From Dimorphilus gyrociliatus (Eukaryota; Annelida; Polychaeta; Dinophilidae), in assembly GCA_904063045.1 (NCBI GenBank), contig CAJFCJ010000002.1, forward strand, positions 3,095,891 to 3,159,890: DNA of 64,000 nucleotides, given 5' to 3'. Made by a program: the position numbers and the translations under genes. A model generated the notes under the pieces. That model had not been told where the DNA came from. It saw only the letters and a list, made by a program, of their open reading frames with translations, and did no database searches. The stretch's first letter is position 1. Each line of letters begins with the position of its first letter. This document shows positions 51,342-62,770 of this stretch, piece after piece.

Positions 51342-54300
51342 TCAACTAGACCATTTTTTCGAGTGTAAATTTGCAAGCCCTGAGGCAGTTATCGTTCCAT
51401 AGTTCTGGGAGTAATTGCCAAAGTTCGACTTGGAAACTGTCGATGATGTAGCATTTGCCTTATTATCATATTGTTTCCTGCCATAGTGCGATCTCGGCCT
51501 TGTTGCGCCCGATTCGACTTGTTGTCCTTGTTTTGATGACAATGGTCTTTGATGTGGTATCTATATAGTAAAAAAGAGGGAAAACATAAATACTGATGAT
51601 ATAAAACATACAAAAAGGAGGGATAACAAGCCTAAAGAAAATATAGAGATGAAAAAAAAAACATAAAGAAAAAAAGAGAAGAAAGGCAGGCTTTTAGAAA
51701 CGACTGGAGAAAGATAGAAAGAGTACTTGCCACAGGTAGCCAGCGACGTTGGAATGGAGTGCAAGTGAACGACGGCCCATGCTGTGATACACGCAAAAAA
51801 AAACTTAACGCTGCATACAACTAAACATTTTAAAATATACGCCAAAAAATTATGGAGATTGCTGTATTTTTTCATAATTTTCCCTTATAGAGAGAGCTGC
51901 GCCATCTATCGCTTATACTTACAACCAACTTTTTTTATTTATGTTTGAGTTGTTGGTTGCTGAGGATTTATTTGGAATTAGGAAAAAATTCGAACAACTC
52001 CTATATAGAAACGTCTTCGAACATGCTCGAAGAGGAAAGGTAAAAAATCATAATAAGAACAATGTAAAAGAAGACCGAGTTTTTAAAGAAAAAAGTAAAA
52101 GATAAATTGAAAATAGTATGCTAACCACTTTTGTTGAAGATGGTCCCAAATCACGTAGAATGGCAGGATTATTAGTGTGATTTCTATGTAGGCCTGCTGA
52201 GTGAGTTCTTATAACTGTTTGAACTGGTGTGGCTCTACCAACTGGGGCGGAAGTGTGTCTGCTTTTTGTCTAAAATCAAGTCAAATAAGAATTATAAGCA
52301 GAAAGTCTAGTTAAAATAGTTTTCTGTTTTAAAAGGTTAAGAGAAGCGTAAAACATTTACTTACCGAACCGTTTTCAATATTTCCGGTTGAATGTTGCTT
52401 ATGAATGACAGCATGGCTTTTCGGCTTTCCCTGAAATTGATTCGGCACGGGGGTAGCCGTCTGATGTGTTGTTCTTCCAAAAGCTACAACTTTCTTTGCA
52501 TCAGCAGAACCTTGGTGTTTTTGTGTTGGCTCCTTTGGTGATGATGATCTCTCATTTTTGTGGTTAGTAACTTCCTGTTCTGCTAAATTTTTCGATCTTT
52601 CCTCCCTTCTTCTTCGTCTTCTCTCTAGCTTTTTTTGCATGATCATTTCGTATAATTTACTTCTATATTCTTCTACAGTTAGTTGTATATCATCATTCAG
52701 CGGTGGTAGGACATCGCGGCCTATAGACTGTTCTTCAGCAGCGTTATGAAAACGAGCAACATATGGATGTTTAAGAGCTTGGTCAGCCGTTATTCTTTTA
52801 CTTGGATTAAACTGAAGCAGTTTGTGAAGTAGATCTAAAGCTTCACTTGGAGCATCTGGTATTAAATCATTTAAAGTTTTCCGTGACCTAAAAAAATGAC
52901 AAACACGATTAATTTCATAGTTTTAAGCCTTTAACAGATATAATTCTTAGATTAGAAGCTGTGAGTTTGTTGTTTCTCAATATAGCAGCTGCTGCATCTT
53001 ACATTTTTTATAAATCAAGTCAAAAGGATCTGTTTCAGCCCTGATATTTAGATATCGACTATTATGACAAAATCAATTTTATCGAGGTGCCATTGAATTG
53101 ACTCTATTTTAAATCTTACTGGAAGTACTATTTATTCTTTGTTAAATCTTAATATTCAAGATGATAATAATAGAAAAACTACTTATTGAAACCAATTTAT
53201 CGATTTTTACAGGAAAAAGAATAGCTAATATTTGACGTTAGCTGTAAGAGTTTCAGCATGTCTTGCAGTATTCCTTAGACATATTAAATATTGATTGAAG
53301 ATTTGTTGATAATATAATTCTATATTTCTACGGAATAAAAAAATATTGCTATAGTTTTCTTACTTTTAAGTGCTAGGGATTTTCTAGTTTTGCTTCAAGA
53401 AACATCCTAATTACAAATCTATAATAGTTCTGAATGCTAGTCAAGAGGAAAATGGTTGATGTAATGGGAATAGTATATCCCACACTCTCCGTCAAAAATA
53501 GAGCGCAGAAAAGGAAATAAAAAAACATACTTTTTTACGATTTTGTCCAAGAGAGATGCACCAAATGTGCTTTGAATACTGTCAACGTCTTCTCTACTAG
53601 GAAGGTCAATTGTCGACATAATACGTTCAATCTGATTAAGTGTAGAACTTCCAGGGAATAGAGGCTTACCCATTAGCATCTCCCCTAGAATACATCCCAT
53701 ACTCCACATATCTACGCCTTTAGTGTAGTTGTGTGAAGCAAGTATAATTTCTGGAGCTCTATACCATCTAGTTGCAACGTATTCTGTTAGACTTGGGTCG
53801 GTTTGGTCATCTGCCTCTAATTGAGTCAAAGATCGTGCTAAACCAAAATCACAAACTTTGACAAAGCATTCACTATCTAATAGTACATTTGATGGCTTTT
53901 GATCTCTATGTATAACATTTCCAGAATGCAAGTATTTGGTTGCTTTAAGTAATTGATACATTATATATCGCTTATGAACGTCCTTCAAAATATTTCCTCT
54001 CTTTATCACATTGTGCAAATCCGTGTCTGAAAAAAAATAATAGTATTATCATTCTACTATGAATAAATCGAATAACGCTTGATTGTAATCATATATCTTA
54101 TCATTAAATTCAAGTATCGACTGCGTAACGTAATGATTCAATTTCATGTACAACCGATACTATGTCAAAGATGAACAAAGTCAGTTTTATTTCAAAAAGA
54201 GAGCTGTTTTGATTTTAGAAATTGAAAGAGTGAATAGCTGAATAATTCTTCACAAATTAAATTTATCTTAAAGCATATAGTAATATATAAAAAAGGACTG

Positions 54301-55215
54301 GTGTTTGTTTGAATACTGAATGAATAATAGATATCTTGAAAATATCTACAGAATTCAAAATAAAGTTAAAAATTTAATAAATGCTTCAGGCGTTAGAGAT
54401 GTGTTTCTTTCTTTTTTGTTCATCTATATCTCTGTTTTATAATCTGTTCAATCCACCTCTCTTCAATCTAATGACGTTCAATTAATTAGGAATGAAGCCG
54501 AAATTAAATTAGTCTTAAAACGGATGGAATTTGAGTTACTTAAATAGAGCGCTTAAATTTTAACATGGTTGTTTTTTGTCTAAGGATTAATTGAAAGAGT
54601 GGTGCGTAATGTGATATTGTGTTGTGGTTGAATCGATTTAATTAGAAAATAACAACAAACCCATAAATTCAAAAACCAAGTAAATATCTTTATCGTTTTC
54701 TGCTCGTAGAACGTTGTGAAGTTTTACAATGTTTGGATGATCTCCGAATTCTTGCAAAAACATGATTTCCCTAAACGTTCGCTTTGGGAAAAAATTTAAA
54801 TAATCAATAAATTAGCTCGCGTGCAATTGGTTCGTAAATTAAAATTGACTGGAAAAGTCAATTTTTACTACTTGTAAATCAATTAAATATTTACTTGAGC
54901 ATCTGTAGAATTTCGAAAAGCATCAAATATTTTCTTTAAAGCTACCACTTCTCCTGTCCTTCTGTCTATTGCTTTCCATACGATACCGTAGGCCTAAAAA
55001 GTATTTATATTAATTTTAAAAGTAAAAAATTAATCGTAATAACCTTTCAGATACATTAGAATAACTATGTTAAATATTATTCATATTGTGAATAACTATT
55101 AGATATTTTTAAATTGATAGTTAAATATGATCAATTAAATCATGTTTACCCCTTTGCCAAGTCGTTTCTTAATTTCATATTTCTTCGTTACATGTTCCTC
55201 TATCTCGGAGCTCAT
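51342..55215 (-). CDS. MAPK15: MAPK15 (ERK7/ERK8) atypical MAP kinase
   Basis: Seven exons: 55215-55150, 54993-54895, 54781-54661, 54026-53531, 52887-52365, 52269-52126 and 51560-51342. They give 555 residues, all phases agreeing (human 544). The Ser/Thr kinase domain shows the Gly-loop [13 protein letters not shown], catalytic Lys in [11 protein letters not shown], the ERK7-typical catalytic loop [20 protein letters not shown], activation loop [13 protein letters not shown] (TEY dual-phosphorylation site), and [16 protein letters not shown] long basic, Ser/Thr/Pro-rich tail follows, with an RRRRRR run and a C-terminal YSQNYGT motif resembling the human tail. The family autophosphorylates and acts in ciliogenesis, secretion and autophagy. 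Exon 6's donor could shift by 3 nt (GTG). The gene is divergent from RAB10, with 371 bp between start codons. Confidence 0.95.
51899..51908 (+). promoter_or_regulatory. GCGCCATCTA motif (CTCF/YY1-like)
   Basis: Exact 10-mer followed by TCG, inside the last intron (52125-51561) of MAPK15. Confidence 0.5.
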
Positions 55216-55586
55216 TTTGTTTGTATAATCAAAGTTTCCTTAACACTTTTTTCAATAAAGAACATTGGGTCGCATTTTTTCAGGCTGACATTCCATAAGC
55301 TGTGAGGTGTTTGTTTAATAATCATACGCGTTAGAAAATAGTTATGAGGTATTTGGTAACTTTTATAATAACGATAAAAAGGAAACATAAAATTTATTCC
55401 CCAAAAAAAAAGTAAACATTTTTATCTATTATTTTTTAATAAATCTGCTCATAAACAAAAATTTTACATTTAAGCGTAATAACACAAGAGAAACCGAGAA
55501 TCCAAAGACGTCATATGTCAAATTCCGGAAGTTAGCGCCATCTATTGTTCACTAGTGTTTCCGGTGGCCATATTATTCACTTAGAA
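55216..55586. promoter_or_regulatory. Bidirectional MAPK15/RAB10 promoter
   Basis: 371 bp between divergent start codons. The RAB10-proximal end holds a CRE-like GACGTCAT (about 55507), an ETS site CCGGAAGT (55525-55532), and immediately after it GCGCCATCTA (55535-55544), 43 bp upstream of the RAB10 ATG. A reversed ETS-like TTTCCGG lies at about 55558. Confidence 0.6.
55535..55544 (+). promoter_or_regulatory. GCGCCATCTA motif at the RAB10 start
   Basis: Exact 10-mer followed by TTG, 2 bp after an ETS site and 43 bp before the ATG, so it probably lies at the transcription start. Confidence 0.55.
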
Positions 55587-58100
55587 ATGGCAAAGAAAAC
55601 GTACGATTTATTGTTCAAATTGCTGCTAATTGGAGATTCAGGAGTAGGAAAAACTTGCTTACTTTTTCGATTTTCCGATGACGCTTTTAATACTACTTTC
55701 ATTTCGACGATAGGTGAATTTTATAAGATTTTGTATATTTAACCATGAAGTGATTAATACAATAAAAACTTCCACGCTGTCATGTATTTCTTATAATGTA
55801 AATGTTGTTTGGTAAAAATTTTTGTTGGAAAGTATAGTTAATAAGTTGAATGACAGGCATCGATTTCAAGATAAAAACGATCGAACTGCGAGGAAAGAAG
55901 ATAAAATTACAAATTTGGGACACAGCGGGACAGGAACGATTTCACACCATCACAACTTCCTATTACAGAGGAGCAATGGGAATTATGCTAGTGTATGATA
56001 TTTCTAGTGCTAAATCCTTTGAAAATATCTCGAAATGGCTCAGGAATATTGACGAAGTAAGCATATAAAAATTTTCCATTACTAAAATGAACGAAAACAG
56101 GATCTAGTAAAAAACTGATATCACCTGAGTTTTTTGCCTATATATCAGGATTTCACTAGTTTACAAAGTTGGCCTAAATGATAAAATAGTGTACATTAAA
56201 AACTAAGTTTTGATATTCGCCCTACTCAGGCTAATAGAGGTTCATGAATCAATCACGTTTGCGGACAAACGTGCCTTGAGGCATATGATGAATTTGCATT
56301 TTGTATATGGATATCTATATACAATATAAATATGTAGGTATTTTTTTTATAAATGTACTTGGTGGTAAAGATAACTTTTAATAGCTAGATAATTTCACTG
56401 ATAGTTTGTTATAAATTTTAATGCTAATTTTATTAATCAGCAACAAAAACAATATATTTTAGTTTTTAGAACACATAACACACTTGGAAAAAACTGTCAA
56501 ACCTTGTTAAATTGATATGGTATTCTAATTTACATCAAAAATACTTCCTAATAAGTCTTGAAGCAAAAAAAATTATAGAATTTTATGACAGTCAATTAAC
56601 TATCTATAGATCGGTAGGAACAAGGAAATAATATGACGTATGTTTTTTGAGAAATAAGAACTAGTGTTGATAAGTGAGTGGCGTTATTCTCCTGAGCAAA
56701 CGCATTATTTAGAAGCGTTGCAGCAGTCACGTTAGTAAGTGACTGAGTGATTTTAGGACGGTTTTAAATGGCTCAAAAAGCCTTGTTCATTGAAAACTCG
56801 TAAGAAAGTTCAGTTTGAAGTAGAATAACAAAGGAATAAATTTCCTATAGACATTTGTATAATTTTGTATCAGTAATAGTTTTATTGCTTTATTTGAATA
56901 TCTACTTTTTTCTGCATTGGACATCAGTTGTCCAATGCATGGTTATTTTTTTGTTAGAATTAATAAACGGTCCCAAAATACAAATAGGACAGACGTTAAT
57001 AATTTGATAGGACTAACTAAATGACTTAGAAAAATAACCACTTTATACAGGCCATTTAGGATTCACCTAACCATATAATAATATCATTTACTCGTTAGAA
57101 TGAGCAAATTTAATCTGCAATGAATGTTTACATAATAGGCTTTGACTAAGATTGTCCAGTGATGATAAATCTTAAAATGAGAGACGGGGCTCTATATATT
57201 GCGACTAGTGTTCACTTCATATCATTTCATTATTTCATGCATCATTTCCAAGCACTAGTTGTGAATTATGGCGGCTTGTGGTTTCTGTGAGTTTGAGATT
57301 ATGAGATCTGAGGACGATTTGCTTTACTAATAAAAAATAATGTTTATATATATCAAAATATATAGCTAAGTAAAGAAAATACTAGGCCAAACCAATTAAG
57401 ACACATAATTGGGAACTGAGTAGAATTCTACGTTACCTATCTGTAATATCTAGTTATTAGAATGCCTCAAAAATGTACTTTAGCTGAAACTGAACTTCTA
57501 TTCTAAGGTAATGAGTTGTGTCTTTCAGCTATACATTTTTGTTGGTTTAATCTAAAGAGATACGTTTTTGAGGCTTTATTCTATTTCCCACAATGTTTCT
57601 CAATTTGGCTGCGTAGTAAAAATAGCACTGGGCGAATAAATTGGTCACATTTTTATACAATGCTTCTATATATGATTTTCTTATTTAACAGCACGCGAAC
57701 GAGGATGTAGAAAAAATGATCTTGGGTAATAAATGCGATTTGGTTGAAAAAAGACAGGTTCCTAAAGATAAAGGCGAAATGGTACGTGTTTCTTTTCTAT
57801 GTTTTGAAGACGGAAAAAATATTTTCCTTTCTATAGATTGCAGAGGAGCATAACATTCCCTTCTTAGAAACAAGTGCCAAAAGTAATGAAAATGTAGAAA
57901 AAGCTTTTTACCAGTTAGCCGAAGCTATATTGGATAAGGTGAGCTATTTAACTTTAATCTGAAATTTAATTTATCATTAATTAATTGACTGATTGATATT
58001 CTCCTTTTTTCTACAGACGCCGAATAAAGAATCAGACAATAGAGGCCCTGTTGATATTCGTAATTCATCGGACTCCCGGCAATCTAAATGCTGTTCATGA
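55587..58100 (+). CDS. RAB10: RAB10 small GTPase
   Basis: Five exons: 55587-55713, 55857-56056, 57692-57781, 57837-57938 and 58017-58100. They give 200 residues, the same length as human RAB10. A prenylated GTPase of polarised secretion and endosome-to-surface traffic. All G motifs are intact: P-loop GDSGVGKT, switch [37 protein letters not shown] (residues 122-125), and ETSAK. The C-terminus is SKCCS, one residue past the human CC end but still a double-Cys geranylgeranylation site. The ATG at 55587 is chosen from the RAB10 N-terminus [14 protein letters not shown]; an upstream in-frame extension is untranslated leader. Intron 2 is 1635 bp, the others 55-143 bp. A tandem diverged copy follows at 60123. 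Confidence 0.97.
56913..56939. repeat. Perfect 11-bp inverted repeat in RAB10 intron 2
   Basis: TGCATTGGACA, 5-nt loop, TGTCCAATGCA. The stem is too short for a typical miRNA precursor. It lies within the unusually long intron (56057-57691), which otherwise holds nothing I can identify. Confidence 0.6.
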
Positions 58101-60122
58101 TTTTTAGTCAAGCTTAACCTGCTTTTAGTATACAAAACTCTGAGAAATTTGATTTTCATCTTTCGATTCGGACACGCTATAAAAACGATTTTAATCGTTG
58201 GCATTTAATGATGTCTATCGTCAATCGATTTTCGTTCTATTTTATTTCGCAATCTGCATATTGAGTATATTTTAACAAAGCCTATACAATAGACATGATG
58301 TAAGTATAATTATGAAACGCTTTTGTTTAAAAGCGATAAAAAAGTCGAAACAGATTTTTAATTGCGAGGAATTACGCTTACTTGTACAACTTTGTATAGT
58401 ATTATTATGTTGAATATTATAATGACAAAATAAATTTTTTATTGTACAAAGCTTTTCAACAGGTTTTAAACCATACTTACTAATAAAAAGTATATTCTCG
58501 TTGTTTCGGAAAGAGTAATTGAAGACCTAATACGCCCACAAGACAATTAGTTGACTTTATCATCCTATATCGCTTGTTTCTTTGTTCACTTAATATTTTA
58601 ATGGGAGATGTAAAAAATAAGCAAAATGTAGCTCTCTAAATTTTTCCTCAGCCTGTAACAAGAGCGGATGTGAAATTAATGCTCTCTTGGCCTATTACAC
58701 TGAGACTTAGCAATTTCATCTTGAAATGAGTTTTAGTGGAGACACGTTGACATTAATTAATCTTTAGTACAAGTTAGTGCAAGAACTAAATAAAAATCTG
58801 GTATTTTATTAAACCTGCAATAGAAACACTGTACAATTTGTATCTTCTATTAGGAGAAAAATATTGCAAGTATTACTTTTCCATTGAAAATAACACAGTT
58901 AAGTCGTATTCTTCTAGATATTGTCTATTTCTAAAGGAAAATTTCCACGAGTAATTGGCAAGTTTGCGGGTAAAAATTGGATACTTACGCCTGACGTTGA
59001 TTTTACTTATATTCCTGTTGTATAAAATATTAAGAACAGTTCATACAATTAATTATTATTTTCAAAAAAAACCAGATTAATAAGAAAAGTACTAGAGTTA
59101 TAAATTGTTTTCGAGCTAGGAATAACAATTTCGGAAATAAAGCTTAATTGTAATTCGGTCTATACAAATATAATTCTTTCAATCCACACTGACCGAGGTG
59201 AATGTCATCTCCTTTCCATCTATCCTATACTAGATAATAAATCTTTTTCCACAAAAAAAGAGAAATACCAAATGAAGCATAACACGGTTTAATTGAAAAT
59301 ATTACTCTTTATTTTAGTAATAGAGTAATAAAAAGAGAGATTAAGATATATAAATAATATTTCTTATTTCTTTTTAATGTTTGCTAGTTACGCAGTTAAT
59401 TTAATGAGGAATTGTTACTGAGAGAGAGAAAGAGAGAAAAGAGATGGAAAAAAACATATAGTAAAAGAAAGTAAACAGATTTTTTTGAAAACGACAAAAG
59501 AATATAATTTTATTTCATTAGGAATAAGGTTTTACCGTAATAGCCTTCTTTCTATTCTCTTTCTGTCCTTTCTCTCCCACTCTCCGTTAACGAATAATTT
59601 GCATATGTATAGTTTTGTTTATAAAATATATACTGTTACAATATTTAATACGTGTTTTATTTCTATTGAATAGAAGTTTATCATATGCGCCTTTTCGATA
59701 ATTAAAAGATTGTTTTCTAAGCGAAAAGCTGAAGGAGAAAAGAGAATGAAAAAGGAAAAGGTGTGATTAGAATGAAATTAATTAAATGAATAGCATTAAG
59801 TAGATATCGCTTGTCTTTTCTATCAATATTCATTATGGTGATTCTCCAGGCACAGAATAAAAATCTCTAACGTTGTTGTTCCGCTAGTGTTAATTATTGA
59901 CAATTTTTTTATTACAGGCAGAAGATGGCAGTACTGAGGTTTGAAAGGCTTCTCTGGTGACTGAAAGTTTGATACTGTAAATGTACGAAATGTATTGAGC
60001 AAGAGAAATGTATAAATATTTATTTACTTGATAATTTTTAATGGAATAGTTAGGAAGAAACTTGAATTCTTTCAAGAGAGACTAATTTTATTCATTAAGA
60101 CAAAAGGTCAACTTGATTTAAA
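58101..60122. other. Intergenic between the two RAB genes
   Basis: AT-rich. The RAB10 poly(A) signal is probably AATAAA at 58429-58434. Upstream of the second gene, at 59918-59930, AAGATGGC follows a pyrimidine-rich ATTACAG, possibly a 5' UTR exon or promoter of the RAB10-like gene. No protein gene is seen. Confidence 0.45.
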
Positions 60123-61471
60123 ATGTCTTTGGGACGAACATATGATGTTCTCCTAAAAATTGTTTTAGTAGGAGATACTGGCGTTGGAAAGACGGCTCTT
60201 ATGTTATTCTTCGATCATGGACTATCAGCGTCAACAATTATACCTACAATAGGTAAATTAATAATTTACATATTGCTATATTCCACTTAGTAACTTTAAT
60301 AAAATCATACATTAGAGTATATTGAACCAGTTTTCGCTTAAAATATATTTTCCCCATTAACTAAAGGAAGGAAGCAAGAATCTTTTTAAATGACGCCTTC
60401 TAGATTATGAATGTTCTTTATTTCCTATTACAAAATAAAAAAAAGCCCTACAAATGTGAAATATTTTGCCCTATTAATTTCGTAATAGTCGATTTTTTTT
60501 ATTTAGCTTCCGTGTTTCGTCATAGCTTAGCACTTTTTAAAATTACCCTCATTTTAATAATTAATAATGTTTACTTTATTTTTCTTTTAAAAAACAAAAA
60601 ACCGAACAGGAATTGATTTTAAAGTAAAAACTATAAGCGTTATGGGTAAAAGAATCAAACTACAAATATGGGATACTGCAGGCCAAGAGAGATTTCAGGC
60701 AATACCTTCATCCTATTATAGAGGTGTTCATGGAATTTTACTAGTTTATAGTATCACTAAGGCATCATCCTTTGAAAATGTCTCAAAATGGTTAAATCGT
60801 ATTAAAAAGGTAGGTTAATTAAGATGAATAATAATAATAATAACAATCATAAAAGAAGACAAACTTTATTCTGTATTAAATGAATATTCCAATTATAAAT
60901 TAATATTTACTTGGTTTCGTATATAAAAGAGAAATTTAACGTTTATATTCTGAAACCTCAAGATATAACGTCGTAGAATTTTCCTTGTATATTAAATTTA
61001 CTACTTATGATTATCCTTTTTACTTTGTTCCTTTAAAAGCAAACGGGCTCTGATGATCCCGAAATGATTCTCTTAGGCAACAATTGCGATCTGGAAAATG
61101 AAAGGCAAATATCGAAGAAGAACGGCGAAGAGGTTTAGTCTCTAAGAATTTTTGGCCATAGGCTAAATATAATTAAATAGATTATGATTTTTTCCCTTAA
61201 ATTATAGATGGCCAGAAACTTAAATATCTCCTTTATGGAAACTAGTGCCAAGACAGGCATAAATATTAATAAAGCTTTTTATAGTATAACGGAATTAGTT
61301 TTAAATAGGGTGAGATGGCTACATTATCTTTCACACAGTATTTTTCCTTTCATTAAATCATAATTCTAATAACAATTTTAGAGAACAAGAGAAGAGAAAG
61401 CCGAATTCGAGGATATGGAGAAAACGTATAAAAAGAAAGGATTACTTGATTGTTTTGGATGTCGTTCTTAG
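60123..61471 (+). CDS. Diverged tandem RAB10/RAB8-like GTPase
   Basis: Five exons: 60123-60252, 60610-60809, 61040-61132, 61208-61309 and 61382-61471, giving 204 residues. Intron positions and phases are identical to RAB10, and exons 2 and 4 have identical lengths (200 and 102 nt), so it is a duplicate of that gene or its ancestor. The P-loop GDTGVGKT, switch I Thr (IIPTIGIDF), WDTAGQERF and ETSAK are kept. The guanine-specificity motif is NNCD (residues 124-127) instead of NKCD. The effector loop is changed ([11 protein letters not shown]), as is the segment after switch II ([13 protein letters not shown]). The C-terminus CFGCRS has two Cys separated by two residues instead of CC or CXC. Probably a lineage-specific Rab with shifted effectors and membrane anchoring. 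Confidence 0.88.
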
Positions 61472-62770
61472 AAAGAGTTGTGTTTTTTTTTGTTTGTTGT
61501 TGCTATTACAGTATATAATATAAATTTATATATATAGATAATGTAAAAATATACTGTAGCAGTACATGTATCTGTTTCTTATTTTCTTTGAATTTTTAAA
61601 AGTAAACCCAAATTCATTTTACAAGGTATTATATTTCTTATATTAAAAGATTTTCAGCTGTTTAGAATGAGTTACAATTTAGATTTTAATGGATATTTCT
61701 TTTTTTTTTGTCTATCCTTGACCATATAGCGTATAGAGTTAGTTATATGACTGATCAAGGACATTTTTCGTTTTTTAAATAACAATAGACAGTGAATAAT
61801 ATATTCTTCTTTATTAACAATAGTTTAGTATTGCGTAGAAAAGGTTCTTCAACTCGTTTAGAATTCGTTTATATTATACTTTATATAATAATGGTAATAG
61901 TAATTTGTAGGCCTATATATACATTTAGTTAAAGAACCGTTTTAAATTTACAATTTCTTTTGAAAGTATATTCTTAAGGACCAAAGTTTAAAATGAAATA
62001 AGTCGCGCCATCTATAGTTAAGAGGATTGTTAATTTTTTAATGTTCAAAGCTTTGGGCATCAGTCTTGACTACTAATGGCTCCAATCCTCAGAGATCTTT
62101 AATTCCACAGGGTGATTACAAGGCTAAATCAATGATAGTCAATTCAAATTGAGGAACTAAATAGGTTCGAGTAGTTGTTACATTCACTGTATTTTTTTTT
62201 TCGATTAATCCATGCTCCTTTTGATGAAGTATAAAATGTAGTGAATTTCATGAATTGAGTAGGATTAGTCTTTTTTTTTTCAGGTATTATATTTCCAACT
62301 GTAAATAAAGTTAACTTCACAGAGATTTAATTGGATCAATAGATTTTTTTTTTCTAGCGTTTGCTAGAGGTTTTGAAATAAAAATTTCATTTGCAATTCG
62401 GTTGGATAATCAAACTGTAGAACTTTTTAAATTGAAAATGTAACAAACAAACTTTAACCATTGTAAACAAATATAGAAAAAGTTGATTATTTTTCTTTAA
62501 TGGATTTGTATTAAATAAATACGACGCAAGCAACAGTAAATAATATCTCATTGTATACTACAATATACATATAACATGTCATGTATAAACATTCAAGTAT
62601 ACATGGGGTACGTACGTATAGTTTGGTGTGTAAAATTTATATGTATAACGTAGTTACGTACATAAATACATATACTGTATATACTAATATATAGACGGGT
62701 AATAAATTACAAAAATAGCAGCTCAAACAAAAAGAAATCTAACGTGACAAAGGACATAGTCAGGAGGCTA
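61472..62770. other. Intergenic, no gene seen
   Basis: AT-rich with several poly-T runs. It contains TAGGCCTA (61908-61915) and an exact GCGCCATCTA (62005-62014). Confidence 0.5.
62005..62014 (+). promoter_or_regulatory. GCGCCATCTA motif (CTCF/YY1-like)
   Basis: Exact 10-mer followed by TAG, 534 bp past the RAB10-like gene. Confidence 0.5.
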
